Source: Laterigemmans sp052161645 (lineage in GTDB: Bacteria > Planctomycetota > Planctomycetia > Pirellulales > Pirellulaceae). From it: a stretch of DNA of 64,000 nucleotides. The DNA lies in the NCBI GenBank assembly GCA_052161645.1, contig CP197414.1; one strand, given 5' to 3'. The translations under genes were made by a program, and so were the position numbers. Below the pieces are notes generated by a model. It ran no database searches, had not been told where the DNA came from, and saw nothing but the letters and a program-made list of their open reading frames with translations. How positions within the stretch are numbered: position 1 is the first letter of the stretch; the number at the start of each line of letters is the position of its first letter. Shown here in pieces: positions 24,675-33,839 of the stretch.

Positions 24675-25703
24675 ATGAAAGCGCTCGTTAAGAAAACTGC
24701 GGCTGAAGGACTATTGTTGGAAGACGTCCCTGAGCCCACCATTGGCATCAATGACTGTCTGATACGTGTAAAGAAAACGGGCATTTGCGGCACCGATCTG
24801 CATATCTACAACTGGGATGCGTGGGCTCAGAAGACGATCCCCGTTCCCATGGTTGTGGGGCACGAATTTGTCGGTGAGATCGTCGAAGTCGGCTCGAACG
24901 TGGTCGATTTTCATCCCGGGGACCTGGTCAGTGCGGAAGGGCACGTCGTTTGTGGCCGCTGTCGCAATTGTCTCGCTGGACGGCGACACCTTTGCGCCCA
25001 CACCCTTGGGATTGGCGTCAACCGGCCGGGCGCTTTTGCTGAATTAATCGCCGTCCCCATGACCAATGTCTGGCATCACACCGACGGTATCGACACCGAC
25101 GTGGCTTCCATCTTTGACCCCTTCGGCAACGCCGTGCACACGGCGCTCTCCTTCAATGTGTTGGGCGAGGATGTGTTGATCACCGGTGCTGGCCCGATCG
25201 GCTGCATGGCAGCGGCGGTAGTGAGGCACGCGGGCGCCCGCTACGTGGTGATTACCGATTTGAATCCGACGCGGCTGGAGCTGGCCAAAAAAATGGGAGT
25301 CGATTTGGCGATCGACCCGCGACAAACCAGCTTGGCCGATGTGCAAACAAAACTCGGCATGACCGAAGGATTCGATGTTGGTCTGGAAATGTCGGGTAAT
25401 CCCACGGCGCTGCGTGATATGCTCAGCAACATGTCACATGGCGGCAAAATTGCCATGCTGGGGATTCCGGGCGAAGAGATTGCTATCGACTGGAATATCG
25501 TGATCTTCAACATGTTGACGATTAAAGGCATTTACGGTCGAGAGATGTACGAGACGTGGTATAAGATGTCGGTGTTACTGCAAAGCGGGCTCGATATCTC
25601 ACCGGTGATCACGCATCGACTGCATTACACGGAATTTGAAACCGGTTTTGCCGCCATGCGAGACGGCAGTGCTCTGAAAGTTATCTTAAACTGGGAAGAT
25701 TAG
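24675..25703 (+). CDS. tdh: L-threonine 3-dehydrogenase
   Basis: A zinc-dependent medium-chain dehydrogenase that oxidises threonine to 2-amino-3-ketobutyrate. The catalytic zinc site is GICGTDLHIYNWD with GHEFVGEIVEVG. The structural zinc has four Cys in CGRCRNCLAGRRHLC. The NAD site is VLITGAGPIGCMAAAV, and WYKMSVLLQSGLDISPVITH is a Tdh-typical C-terminal segment. At 342 residues it has the usual length. It lies 5 bases before kbl, forming the classical tdh-kbl threonine-to-glycine operon, here in the order tdh then kbl. Confidence 0.95.
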   Translation: MKALVKKTAAEGLLLEDVPEPTIGINDCLIRVKKTGICGTDLHIYNWDAWAQKTIPVPMVVGHEFVGEIVEVGSNVVDFHPGDLVSAEGHVVCGRCRNCLAGRRHLCAHTLGIGVNRPGAFAELIAVPMTNVWHHTDGIDTDVASIFDPFGNAVHTALSFNVLGEDVLITGAGPIGCMAAAVVRHAGARYVVITDLNPTRLELAKKMGVDLAIDPRQTSLADVQTKLGMTEGFDVGLEMSGNPTALRDMLSNMSHGGKIAMLGIPGEEIAIDWNIVIFNMLTIKGIYGREMYETWYKMSVLLQSGLDISPVITHRLHYTEFETGFAAMRDGSALKVILNWED

Positions 25704-25708
25704 GCTTT

Positions 25709-26902
25709 ATGTTTGTGCCATCCTTGGAAACCGCGCTCAACGATCAATTAAACGAGATCCGTGCCGCGGGTACCTGGAAAGAGGAACGTTTGATCGACAC
25801 CCCACAGGGGACTCGCGTCAAACTGCAGGATGGCAAGGAAGTGCTGGTCTTTTGCGCTAACAATTATTTGGGACTCGCCCAACACCCCGAAGTTCGCCAA
25901 GCAGCCCAAGAGGCATTGGATCGCTGGGGTTACGGTTTGGCCAGCGTGCGATTTATCTGCGGCACTCAAACCATTCACCGCGAGTTAGAGCGGCGGATCA
26001 GTGAGTTTCTTGGCACTGAGGACACGATTCTCTATTCCTCCTGCTTCGACGCCAACGGTGGTTTGTTTGAAACCATGCTAACGGCTGAAGATGCAATCAT
26101 CTCGGATTCGCTGAATCACGCATCAATTATTGACGGCGTGCGGCTTTGCAAGGCGCAGCGCTTCCGCTACGCCAACAATGATCTCAAAGATTTGGAAAAA
26201 CAATTGCAAGCCGCTGTGGAGACGCGTCATCGCGTGATCATCACCGACGGCGTCTTCTCGATGGACGGCTACATTGCGAATCTCGCCGGGATTTGCGAGT
26301 TGGCCGAATCGTATGGGGCGCTGGTTTGTGTGGATGATTGTCATGCCACAGGCTTTATGGGCAAGACCGGAAGGGGCACGCATGAACATTGCGGCGTGAT
26401 GGGGCGGGTCGACGTGCTGACCGGAACCTTAGGCAAAGCGATCGGCGGGGCGAGCGGGGGATACACCTCGGGGCCTCGAGAGATCATCGATTTGCTGCGC
26501 CAGCGCAGCCGCCCTTACTTGTTCTCCAATACGGTTTGCCCATCGATCGTCGGCGGCACCATGAAAGCCCTCGACTTGATCAGCTCCAGCACTGACCTGC
26601 GGGATACGCTCGAAGCGAACACGAAGTATTTTCGCGCGGCGATGACCGAACTAGGATTTGATTTATTACCGGGAGAGCACCCGATTGTGCCGATCATGCT
26701 CGGCGACGCCGCCTTGGCGACGAAGTTTGCCGGCAAGATGCTGGAACGCGGCGTCTATGTCGTCGGCTTCAGTTATCCAGTGGTTCCCAAGGGACTCGCG
26801 CGTATTCGCGTGCAAATTAGCGCCGCGCACAGCCGTAAGGATCTAGATCAAGCGATCGCCGCTTTCAAAGCCACCGGCGAAGAACTCGGCCTGCTCGCCT
26901 GA
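25709..26902 (+). CDS. kbl: Glycine C-acetyltransferase (2-amino-3-ketobutyrate CoA ligase)
   Basis: A PLP enzyme of the alpha-oxoamine synthase family that splits 2-amino-3-ketobutyrate with CoA to glycine and acetyl-CoA, taking the Tdh product directly. The PLP Lys is in TGTLGKAIGGASGGYTSG, with DSLNHASIIDGVRL, VCVDDCHATGFMGKTGRG and the N-terminal FCANNYLGLAQHPEV in the family positions. At 397 residues it is full length. The 5-base spacing from tdh supports co-transcription. The glycine formed could feed the glycine cleavage system whose P protein is at 43.4-46.4 kb. Confidence 0.95.
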   Translation: MFVPSLETALNDQLNEIRAAGTWKEERLIDTPQGTRVKLQDGKEVLVFCANNYLGLAQHPEVRQAAQEALDRWGYGLASVRFICGTQTIHRELERRISEFLGTEDTILYSSCFDANGGLFETMLTAEDAIISDSLNHASIIDGVRLCKAQRFRYANNDLKDLEKQLQAAVETRHRVIITDGVFSMDGYIANLAGICELAESYGALVCVDDCHATGFMGKTGRGTHEHCGVMGRVDVLTGTLGKAIGGASGGYTSGPREIIDLLRQRSRPYLFSNTVCPSIVGGTMKALDLISSSTDLRDTLEANTKYFRAAMTELGFDLLPGEHPIVPIMLGDAALATKFAGKMLERGVYVVGFSYPVVPKGLARIRVQISAAHSRKDLDQAIAAFKATGEELGLLA

Positions 26903-26981
26903 CTCACACCGACCGAGCTTGGGTCAACGCGCAGGCAGCTGCGACATGTCACGGGCTGGGGCGATGCATGAAAGGACGAAA

Positions 26982-28283
26982 TCACGATTTGGATTTCAAA
27001 GTACCCGTCGCGAGGGCGTCGTCTAAGCCGATCAACAGTTCCTCGGGAGCCCGCATCGCCGCGCACAGGGGACTGAATTGCTCGATTTCCTGACGCACCA
27101 CAGAGGCATCGAACTGGCCGAAGAAACCCTGTGGGTTTTGCCAACCCAAGCCGGCACGCAAAGCATCCTCGAGGCATGTGCGTTCTGTGATCACACCCTC
27201 TCGCAAGACCAGCAGGGCTTCGATCAACATCGGCACGGCCAAATTCAGGTAGACTTCATCATCGGTCCATGGGCGAACTTCGCGCTGGTACTTGGCAATA
27301 ATTTGACTGGCCAACGAATTCAGTTCTACGGAAGGGTTATTCGTTTGACTGTTCGCTGGATAATCGTAGAAGCCGCTCTGACCACTGCGTCCGGATAGTT
27401 TGCGTTTAATGAGTCCCGGCAGAATCGGGCTTGGCTCGATGCGATTGGGGAAGGCTTGCCAAGCCGCTCGTCCGGCATCAAACGCGGTTCGCAAGCCAAT
27501 CATATCGATCAATTCCAGCGGCGAGAGTGGCATCCCCAGACGCTCGGCACCACGGCGAATTGCTTGATGATCGGCACCGCATTCCAACAATCGCACGGCG
27601 TTGTTGAGGTAAGGCCAGAGCAGGCGGTTGACGAGAAATCCAGGGCTATCAGCCACCAGCAGCGGCGGCTTTCCAATTCGCCGAGCGTGCGCGGCAACTT
27701 GATCGAGCACGTGCTGAGAGGTCTCAGAGCCAGAGATCAGTTCCACCATATCACGACCTTCGACCGGCATAAAAAAATGCAACCCGCAAACTAAATCGGG
27801 GTGGGCGGCCGCCGAATCGAGCTGGGCAATCCGCAGCGAAGATGTGTTGCTGGCCAGCACGGCAGCGCGGCCAAAGTGTTGACTGAGCTCCGCAAACAAT
27901 GCTCGTTTCTCCGCAGCACGCTCCAGGATCGATTCAATAATCAATCGTGTCGGCTGATCTGGAGCAGCGTCAGTTGGTAGTGCGTCAGTTGGTAGTTTCT
28001 CGGTTGTCTGCTCGAATCCTGTCGGCGTGCTTGGCCGTTCGCCGGGATTCGCTGGGGCCAAGCTAATGAGCCCACTGGAGGCCATAAACTCGCCGCGATG
28101 GACAATCCGATGGCCCGCTGCAAGCAGCGCGTCTCCACAAGTTTGCAGAGAGGCGGGATTGTTATCGACTAGTTCTACAGGACAACCGGCTCGCAGATGA
28201 GCATGGGCGATGGCGTAGCCGACGACGCCAGCGCCAACCAAAGTAATCTGCTGAAACGGACGCTGTCTGGGGGACTGATTCAT
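26982..28283 (-). CDS. 3-hydroxyacyl-CoA dehydrogenase family protein
   Basis: A 433-residue NAD-dependent enzyme without a crotonase domain. The Rossmann motif is ITLVGAGVVGYAIAHAHLRA. ASNTSSLRIAQL, GLHFFMPVEGRDMVELI (His-containing, normally HFFNPV) and DSPGFLVNRLLWPYLNNAV follow the family. A second 3HCDH C-terminal unit is seen at about 330-420 (LNLAVPMLIEALLVLREGV). The segment at about residues 80-110 carries a duplicated LPTDA unit (see the repeat at 27967-27996). The start overlaps the stop of the DUF4254 gene as ATGA, so the two are translationally coupled. The substrate is likely a fatty acyl-CoA. Confidence 0.85.
   Translation of the reverse strand: MNQSPRQRPFQQITLVGAGVVGYAIAHAHLRAGCPVELVDNNPASLQTCGDALLAAGHRIVHRGEFMASSGLISLAPANPGERPSTPTGFEQTTEKLPTDALPTDAAPDQPTRLIIESILERAAEKRALFAELSQHFGRAAVLASNTSSLRIAQLDSAAAHPDLVCGLHFFMPVEGRDMVELISGSETSQHVLDQVAAHARRIGKPPLLVADSPGFLVNRLLWPYLNNAVRLLECGADHQAIRRGAERLGMPLSPLELIDMIGLRTAFDAGRAAWQAFPNRIEPSPILPGLIKRKLSGRSGQSGFYDYPANSQTNNPSVELNSLASQIIAKYQREVRPWTDDEVYLNLAVPMLIEALLVLREGVITERTCLEDALRAGLGWQNPQGFFGQFDASVVRQEIEQFSPLCAAMRAPEELLIGLDDALATGTLKSKS
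27967..27996. repeat. 15-bp tandem duplication inside the dehydrogenase gene
   Basis: GCGTCAGTTGGTAGT occurs twice in tandem (27967-27981, 27982-27996). The length is a multiple of three, so it adds five residues (the TDALPTDA stretch) without breaking the frame. It lies in a loop between two conserved segments. Confidence 0.9.
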
Positions 28284-28918
28284 GTCAATCCTTTTCGGCT
28301 GCGATAGAGAAAAGGATTTAGGTTTGGATCGTTATACATTTTCAATTGCCTGTACGTTTTATGGCGTTTGCGTCCTTGGCAAAGGTCGTCCAACAATTGT
28401 TTGAGTGCGATCGCCAAGTCTTGCTGTTGCTGTTGGCAAACGATCAACTTTTGTTCTATCGAAGCTCGCAGCTTGTCGTCGATTTCCTCACGCTCATGTT
28501 GTTCGCGGAGGTGATAGATTCGAAGCGTCAGGATCCCCAAACGGTCGATGACGCTGCCGGGTGTTTCGCTGTTGAGTGGTAATGATTCCGCGTCAGCAAG
28601 ATCAGGATTGGGTGGCTGGCTGGCAAGCTGATCGGCAATCCATTCGTCAATTTTTTCAATCGCGTCGTGACGTTGTTGGTTTAGTCGATCGATGCTTCGT
28701 TTGACATTTGCGATCGTGGCATCGGAGGCGTCCGGCGAGCGAGCTTGATCCTCTTCATGCCAAAGTTGAAAATTGAACACGAGCTGGTCAGCTACCAACG
28801 CTAGGCCGGCCCGGTAATCGTGCTCCAGCGGACCTCGATGCCAGCGGTCAATGCAATCACTCTGCAGTGCGAGCAGGATTGAGGGATCGAGTAAAGGGTT
28901 TTGCGAGTGCCAATTCAC
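28280..28918 (-). CDS. DUF4254 family protein
   Basis: A 212-residue, mostly helical protein. The DUF4254 pattern is seen in the segments around CIDRWHRGPLEHDYRAGLAL, FNFQLWHEEDQARSPD and VKRSIDRLNQQRHDAIEKID. The conserved LWHEED and LNQQR-x-D motifs are kept. The function of the family is unknown; members elsewhere often sit near glycosyltransferase or LPS genes. The GTG at 28918 (M-NWHSQNPLLDPSILLALQ) is preferred to the open frame up to 29065 because it gives the usual family length. Its stop overlaps the hydroxyacyl-CoA dehydrogenase start as ATGA. Confidence 0.72.
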   Translation of the reverse strand: MNWHSQNPLLDPSILLALQSDCIDRWHRGPLEHDYRAGLALVADQLVFNFQLWHEEDQARSPDASDATIANVKRSIDRLNQQRHDAIEKIDEWIADQLASQPPNPDLADAESLPLNSETPGSVIDRLGILTLRIYHLREQHEREEIDDKLRASIEQKLIVCQQQQQDLAIALKQLLDDLCQGRKRHKTYRQLKMYNDPNLNPFLYRSRKGLT

Positions 28919-29136
28919 GGGCGAGTACCACAATCGCTGGGAACAAAAATACCATGAGACCGCGTCAGCCGGTGTGTTAGAGCCAATTTCACGCGAGCCA
29001 GGTGCTTGGCTGATCGCCGACTTTCTGTCATTCTGAAAAGGACGAGAAGCTACACCACTGAGCAACGATCCCCACCATGTTGGCGACGGTCACTCCGCGT
29101 CGCCGGAAATGCCTCCTTAACTCATGCAGGGCACCC

Positions 29137-30090
29137 ATGACAATCACTGTCGATGCCACGGTCCTTTTTCATCCGCCGACGCCCGAGTTGCGATTCTTGC
29201 CGGAAGGTCCCTATCCGCTCGGTGACAACAAGCTCAGCTGGGTGGCGATACAGCACGGCGCCGAGGCCTCCAACGGCTCCCTGAACGTACTAGACTTAAC
29301 AACGCTCGTAAACCAGTCGTATGAACTTCCGGGGCGTCCCGGTTTCGCTTTTCCCTGTTCTGATGGTATCAAGTTTGTTGTTGGTTGCGAACGGCGATTG
29401 GGTTTTTACAGCACGCGCACCGGACATTGGACACCCTTTGGCAGCGAAGTCGATTCGGATCGCTCTGGCACGATCATTAACGATGGGGTGATTTGGGAAG
29501 ACAATCTCGTATTTGGCACGAAAGACTTGGAATTCGCCACCAAAAAAGCGGGCCTCTACCTGTTTCGCGGAGCTGACCAGCAGTTGATTCGATTACGCGA
29601 CGATCAAATCTGCAGTAATGGCAAAGCGATTCGCCAGATCGACAATGGGCTGCAATTGGTCGACATCGACTCGCCGACCCGCCAAGTTGTCGGTTACGAT
29701 TTGGACATTGCCGGTGGCCAATTGGGAACTCCCCGCGTGTTGATCGATTTGACTGCCGACCCCGCGGTCCCTGACGGGGCAATTTTGACCCCTGATGGAA
29801 ATGCAATCATCATCTCGATGTACAATCCGGAACCGGCCGAAGCGGGAGAAACGCGACAGTATTCACTTGTCGACGGCACGCTGCAGCGAGTCTGGCGAAC
29901 GCCTGGCAGCCCACAAAATACTTGTCCGAACTTGGTCGAGTTCGGAGGTCGGGTGTACCTAGTCATCACGACAGCCGTCGAGCACATGCCTGCGGAACGG
30001 CAGCCTCAATCACCCAACGCGGGCGCACTATTTATGGCCGAGACCGAGTTTACTTCATTGGGAGCGGTGCCCCGCTTTCCGCTGGTCTGA
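29137..30090 (+). CDS. SMP-30/gluconolactonase-like beta-propeller protein
   Basis: A 317-residue protein with a six-bladed propeller pattern of the SMP-30/gluconolactonase/LRE type. It starts MTITVDATVLFHPPTPELRF. Visible parts are the Glu in FLPEGPYPLGDNKLSWVAIQ and later SNGKAIRQIDNGLQLVD and AILTPDGNAIIISMYN, the usual metal-site and substrate strands. Most members are Ca/Zn-dependent lactonases, but substrate and activity cannot be read off. The ATG at 29137 is chosen over the frame opening at 29077, which gives an unlike N-terminus. Confidence 0.68.
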   Translation: MTITVDATVLFHPPTPELRFLPEGPYPLGDNKLSWVAIQHGAEASNGSLNVLDLTTLVNQSYELPGRPGFAFPCSDGIKFVVGCERRLGFYSTRTGHWTPFGSEVDSDRSGTIINDGVIWEDNLVFGTKDLEFATKKAGLYLFRGADQQLIRLRDDQICSNGKAIRQIDNGLQLVDIDSPTRQVVGYDLDIAGGQLGTPRVLIDLTADPAVPDGAILTPDGNAIIISMYNPEPAEAGETRQYSLVDGTLQRVWRTPGSPQNTCPNLVEFGGRVYLVITTAVEHMPAERQPQSPNAGALFMAETEFTSLGAVPRFPLV

Positions 30091-30140
30091 GCGGACAAGC
30101 AGGGCTTCATTTCAGCAGGCATTAAGATTAGGCAGTCGCG

Positions 30141-30602
30141 GTGAATGACTTTGCGCCCTACCCACCATTACCAGAACAGCCACCAACTGGCTCCGTCGCT
30201 CCGCAAAAGCGGGGAGGCAATGGTGGCAAAACGGTATTAATCGTGCTTGCCATTTTGGCTGGCATCGGCGTGCTCTGTTGCGGTGCCGGCGGTATCGTGA
30301 CCTACACATTTTTTTCTTTCGGCGAACAAGTCCTTGTTGAAGACATCCGCAGTCAATTGCAGGACGATCCCACGATCAAGAATGAGTTGGGTGGGATTGA
30401 GTCGATGGAGCTCAACTGGGCGGCGTCGATGATGCACGACGACGAAGAGACGATGGTCTATGAGGTGCAAGGCTCGCTCGGCAAGGGGCGTTTGGAAGTT
30501 CGCAGCATTACCAACGGGGATCAAGAAGTGATCGAAGCCGCCATATTGAGAATCTCCGATGGACGCGCGTTGGAGTTGGACATTGCCACCGACGGTCAAT
30601 AG
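30141..30602 (+). CDS. Single-pass membrane protein of unknown function
   Basis: A 153-residue protein read from a GTG at 30141. A Pro-rich cytoplasmic N-terminus (NDFAPYPPLPEQPPTG) is followed by one strongly hydrophobic segment at about residues 31-58 (VLIVLAILAGIGVLCCGAGG) and a mixed soluble C-terminal domain of about 95 residues. This pattern of a Pro-rich lead, a TM segment with CCG and a small globular domain is common in planctomycete hypothetical proteins. No catalytic motif is seen. It sits 51 bases before the DJ-1-like gene. Confidence 0.6.
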   Translation: MNDFAPYPPLPEQPPTGSVAPQKRGGNGGKTVLIVLAILAGIGVLCCGAGGIVTYTFFSFGEQVLVEDIRSQLQDDPTIKNELGGIESMELNWAASMMHDDEETMVYEVQGSLGKGRLEVRSITNGDQEVIEAAILRISDGRALELDIATDGQ

Positions 30603-30653
30603 TCGTTAGTCGGTAGGATGTAATTTAGAGCTTTTTTCGGAGCAGATTGAACG

Positions 30654-31241
30654 ATGACGGTAAAGCAAATCTTGATGATCGTCGGTGACTTCGTGGAAGA
30701 TTACGAAGCCATGGTGCCGCTACAGATGTTACGGATGGTCGGACATGAAGTCGATGTGGTGTGTCCTGATAAGTCGGCTGGCGACACCGTGATCACGGCA
30801 ATCCATGATTTTGAGGGGCAGCAAACTTATAGTGAAAAGCCTGGGCACCGCTTGGCGATCACGGCAGATTTCGGCAACTTGGACGAGACGACTTATGACG
30901 CCTTGGTTTTGCCCGGCGGGCGCGCCCCCGAATACCTTCGCCTCAACGCTCGCGTGTTGGAAATTGTCCGCCACTTTGCCGAGCATTCCAAACCGATCGC
31001 CGCGATCTGCCATGGTCCGCAATTGTTGTCGGCTGCGGGCGTGTTGAGCGGTCGCCAGTGCAGCGCCTATCCGGCCGTGGCACCGGAAGTTCGCATTGCC
31101 GGAGGTGAGTATATGGAGCCGGCAGCCAGCATGGACTCCGCCCACACGGAGGGCAATTTAGTCACCGCACCCGCGTGGCCCGCGCATCCGGCTTGGATTC
31201 GCCAGTTCCTCAGCGTGCTGGGAAGTCGTATCGAGCCGTAA
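30654..31241 (+). CDS. DJ-1/PfpI family protein
   Basis: A 195-residue protein of the class I glutamine amidotransferase-like fold. The nucleophile elbow AAICHGPQLLSAAG puts the reactive Cys at residue 119 and His at 120. The acidic residue of the PfpI type lies in VGDFVEDYEAMVP near residue 15. Members act as glyoxalase/deglycase, chaperone or protease-like proteins, and the role here cannot be chosen. The start has GAGCAGATTG before the ATG at 30654. A gap of 170 bases follows. Confidence 0.82.
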   Translation: MTVKQILMIVGDFVEDYEAMVPLQMLRMVGHEVDVVCPDKSAGDTVITAIHDFEGQQTYSEKPGHRLAITADFGNLDETTYDALVLPGGRAPEYLRLNARVLEIVRHFAEHSKPIAAICHGPQLLSAAGVLSGRQCSAYPAVAPEVRIAGGEYMEPAASMDSAHTEGNLVTAPAWPAHPAWIRQFLSVLGSRIEP

Positions 31242-31411
31242 TCGAAATGGGACCGCAGCGAAAAAAGCTGGTTCCAAGCCGACTCGCATAGTTGCACCTG
31301 CGGGAAGAACGCATCAGAATGCCGTTCCCCACAACTGAGCGTGCCAAGACATTCGTTCACTGACACGCGGTTATTTCGCTTTACCACTCGTTTCCCATTC
31401 GGAGTCTGACT

Positions 31412-32416
31412 ATGCCTCGCCCCGTCACCTTGTTCACTGGTCAATGGGCCGATTTGCCAATCGAAGAGATGGCTCAATTGACCGCCGATTTTGGCTACGA
31501 CGGCATTGAACTTGCCTGCTGGGGCGATCACTTTGAAGTGGCCCGAGCGATGGCCGAAGATGATTACTGCGAGAAAAAACGCGAGTTTCTCGATAGCCTG
31601 GGACTCGCGGTCTATTCAATCAGTGCCCACTTGGCGGGCCAAGCCGTTTTGGACCCGATTGATCAGCGGCATAAGGCAATCCTGCCCGACTACATCTGGG
31701 GCGATGGCGATCCGGCGGGAGTCAATCAGCGGGCTGCGGAAGAGCTCAAGCAAACAGCGCGGGCGGCCCAGAAGTTTGGTGTGGGTGTGGTTAATGGATT
31801 TACCGGTAGCAGCATCTGGCATCTCAACTATTCGTTCCCTCCCGTACCGGCATCGATGATTGACGCTGGTTTTAATCTCTTTGCCGAACGCTTTAACCCA
31901 ATCCTGGATGTCTTCGGAGAATGTGGCGTCAAGTTCGCGCTCGAAGTTCACCCCACCGAGATCGCTTTCGACATTTACACTGCCGAGCGAGCGTTAGAAG
32001 CGGTGGGACATCGCGAAGAATTTGGGTTTAACTTTGACCCCAGCCATTTGCACTGGCAAGGAGTCGATCCGGTGCAGTTTATTCGAGCTTTCCCCGATCG
32101 CATCTATCACGTTCACATCAAAGATGCGATCGTCACGCTCGATGGCAAAGCTGGAATTTTGGCCAGCCATATTAATTTTGGCGACTACCGCCGGGGTTGG
32201 GATTTCCGTTCACCAGGTCGTGGTGGCGTGAATTTTGAAGAGATCATTCGCGCGCTGAACGATGTTGGTTACACCGGACCGCTGTCGATCGAATGGGAAG
32301 ACTCCGGGATGGACCGCCAGTTTGGTGCCAAGGAAGCGTGTGAGTTTACCAAGCGGCTTGATTTCGAATCCAGCGGTCGGGCCTTTGATGCCGCGTTTGA
32401 TGAAGCCAACGAATAA
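31412..32416 (+). CDS. TIM-barrel sugar phosphate isomerase/epimerase
   Basis: The third enzyme of this superfamily in the window (334 residues). It starts MPRPVTLFTGQWADLP. Metal-ligand segments are FALEVHPTEIAFD (Glu), FNFDPSHLHWQGVD (Asp, His), YHVHIKDAIVTLDG (His, Asp) and LSIEWEDSGMD (Glu). RSPGRGGVNFEEIIRAL is a usual C-terminal segment in planctomycete inositol/sugar isomerases. It lies just 17 bases upstream of thiS, so it may be co-transcribed with thiSG, although no thiamine link is known for this family. Confidence 0.82.
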   Translation: MPRPVTLFTGQWADLPIEEMAQLTADFGYDGIELACWGDHFEVARAMAEDDYCEKKREFLDSLGLAVYSISAHLAGQAVLDPIDQRHKAILPDYIWGDGDPAGVNQRAAEELKQTARAAQKFGVGVVNGFTGSSIWHLNYSFPPVPASMIDAGFNLFAERFNPILDVFGECGVKFALEVHPTEIAFDIYTAERALEAVGHREEFGFNFDPSHLHWQGVDPVQFIRAFPDRIYHVHIKDAIVTLDGKAGILASHINFGDYRRGWDFRSPGRGGVNFEEIIRALNDVGYTGPLSIEWEDSGMDRQFGAKEACEFTKRLDFESSGRAFDAAFDEANE

Positions 32417-32433
32417 TTTCTGCGGAGGTGTTT

Positions 32434-32634
32434 ATGCGTGTCACCGTCAATGACCAGCCGCACGACGTGCCGGCTGAGACAACCATCATCGACTTGTTGA
32501 AACTTGCCCACGTACCGCCTAATTATCTAGCGGTCGAGGTGAATCAAGAGGTTATCTCCCGCGCCGTGCATGAAACCCATGTGCTTTGCGAAGGTGATGC
32601 GGTGGAGGTTGTTACTTTGGTCGGTGGAGGGTGA
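32434..32634 (+). CDS. thiS: Sulfur carrier protein ThiS
   Basis: A 66-residue ubiquitin-like sulfur carrier for the thiazole half of thiamine. The C-terminus is VEVVTLVGGG, ending in the Gly-Gly needed for thiocarboxylate formation. The ATG at 32434 has a good ribosome site (GGAGG at 32424-32428); a GTG at 32428 lies within that site and is rejected. The thiG gene follows after 51 bases. No TPP riboswitch-like sequence can fit in the 17-base gap upstream. Confidence 0.88.
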   Translation: MRVTVNDQPHDVPAETTIIDLLKLAHVPPNYLAVEVNQEVISRAVHETHVLCEGDAVEVVTLVGGG

Positions 32635-32685
32635 AATTGAGCGCGGCAAAAATTTGTCACCACTTTCTGCTTGTTTGCTCAACTA

Positions 32686-33585
32686 ATGATCCCCATGCCT
32701 GAATCTACATCTCAATCGGCTGCCACTACGCCTCTCCCCGAGCGACCATTAGTCGTTGCTGGACGAAGCTTGCAAAGCCGATTGATTGTCGGCACCGGAC
32801 GCTACGACACGATGACTCAGATGCGAGATTCGATCGTCGCGTCGGGAGCTGATTGCGCCACGGTTGCCGTACGAAGAGAACGCCTGTATGACCGCAGCGG
32901 ACAAAACATCCTCGATTTTCTGGAGCTCGACAAACTAGTCCTGCTGCCTAACACGGCCGGTTGCTACAACGCCATTGATGCCGTGCGGGCGGCCAGGTTG
33001 GGGCGGGAGATTCTCAGCACCTTGGGCAATCCCGGCAGTGACTGGGTCAAGCTGGAGGTGCTGGGCGACAGCAAAACCTTGTTGCCCGACCCGGTGGAGA
33101 CACTTGCCGCCTGTAAACAACTGGTCGCAGAGGGGTTTCATGTGCTCTGCTATACCAGCGATGATCCGGTAATCGCAAGACGTTTAAAGGACCTGGGAGC
33201 GGCCAGCGTGATGCCGGCCGGCAGTCCCATTGGTTCGGGACAGGGGCTGCTGAACCCTAATAATCTTCGCATCATCCTGGAGTATCTCAAGCAAGGCGAT
33301 CCTGACTATCCAGTCATCGTCGACGCTGGAGTGGGAACAGCCAGTGACGTGGCCGAAGCGTTTGAGTTGGGCGCCGATGGGGTATTGTTGAATACGGCAA
33401 TTGCCCACGCCCGCGATCCGATCCGGATGGCGCAAGCGATGCGTTACGCGGCTATGGCAGGCCGCGATGCTTTTCTTTCCGGACGCATTCCCAAACGACT
33501 TTATGCCACTGCCAGCAGCCCCACCGAAGGAGTCATCGGCAGTCGACCTTACGGACATACCGGTGAAAGCCAGCCTGGGTCGTAA
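32686..33585 (+). CDS. thiG: Thiazole synthase ThiG
   Basis: ThiG forms the thiazole phosphate from deoxyxylulose phosphate, dehydroglycine and ThiS thiocarboxylate. The Schiff-base Lys lies in SDWVKLEVLGD. SRLIVGTGRYD near the start, PNTAGCYNAIDAVRAARLG, PAGSPIGSGQGLLNP and DAGVGTASDVAEAFELGADG are family signatures. The ATG at 32686 or 32695 may be the start, since the first 20 residues are not conserved. About 300 residues is slightly longer than the usual 255-270 because of tails at both ends. Confidence 0.92.
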   Translation: MIPMPESTSQSAATTPLPERPLVVAGRSLQSRLIVGTGRYDTMTQMRDSIVASGADCATVAVRRERLYDRSGQNILDFLELDKLVLLPNTAGCYNAIDAVRAARLGREILSTLGNPGSDWVKLEVLGDSKTLLPDPVETLAACKQLVAEGFHVLCYTSDDPVIARRLKDLGAASVMPAGSPIGSGQGLLNPNNLRIILEYLKQGDPDYPVIVDAGVGTASDVAEAFELGADGVLLNTAIAHARDPIRMAQAMRYAAMAGRDAFLSGRIPKRLYATASSPTEGVIGSRPYGHTGESQPGS

Positions 33586-33839
33586 CTTATACCGGTCTGG
33601 CAAGTAACGTTTTGGGATATCCGAGAGTGACCAACCTGTTATGGTCTACGGCCGGTTTTTCGACGATGGTCACGCGATGCGGAACCCTTTCGCCACTTTC
33701 CCAATCATGACGGGCGCCACCGTTCGCGACCCAATTGATAATTTGGGCTGCTTGCAAACCTCGTGGCACGATACGTTGCCAGAGACAAGCCAACCGCAGC
33801 GGCGATGCTGCGCAGCGTGGAACTAGCAAAAGAAACATC

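Noticed and set aside
32417..32433. TPP riboswitch before thiSG
   Set aside because: Only 17 bases separate thiS from the preceding gene and no CTGAGA...ACCCG pattern is present.
33587..33838. 83-codon minus-strand frame filling the gap between thiG and the glycosidase-like gene
   Set aside because: The start lies directly behind the previous stop with no ribosome site, the composition is Arg/Leu/Trp-rich and shadow-like, and no family pattern is seen.
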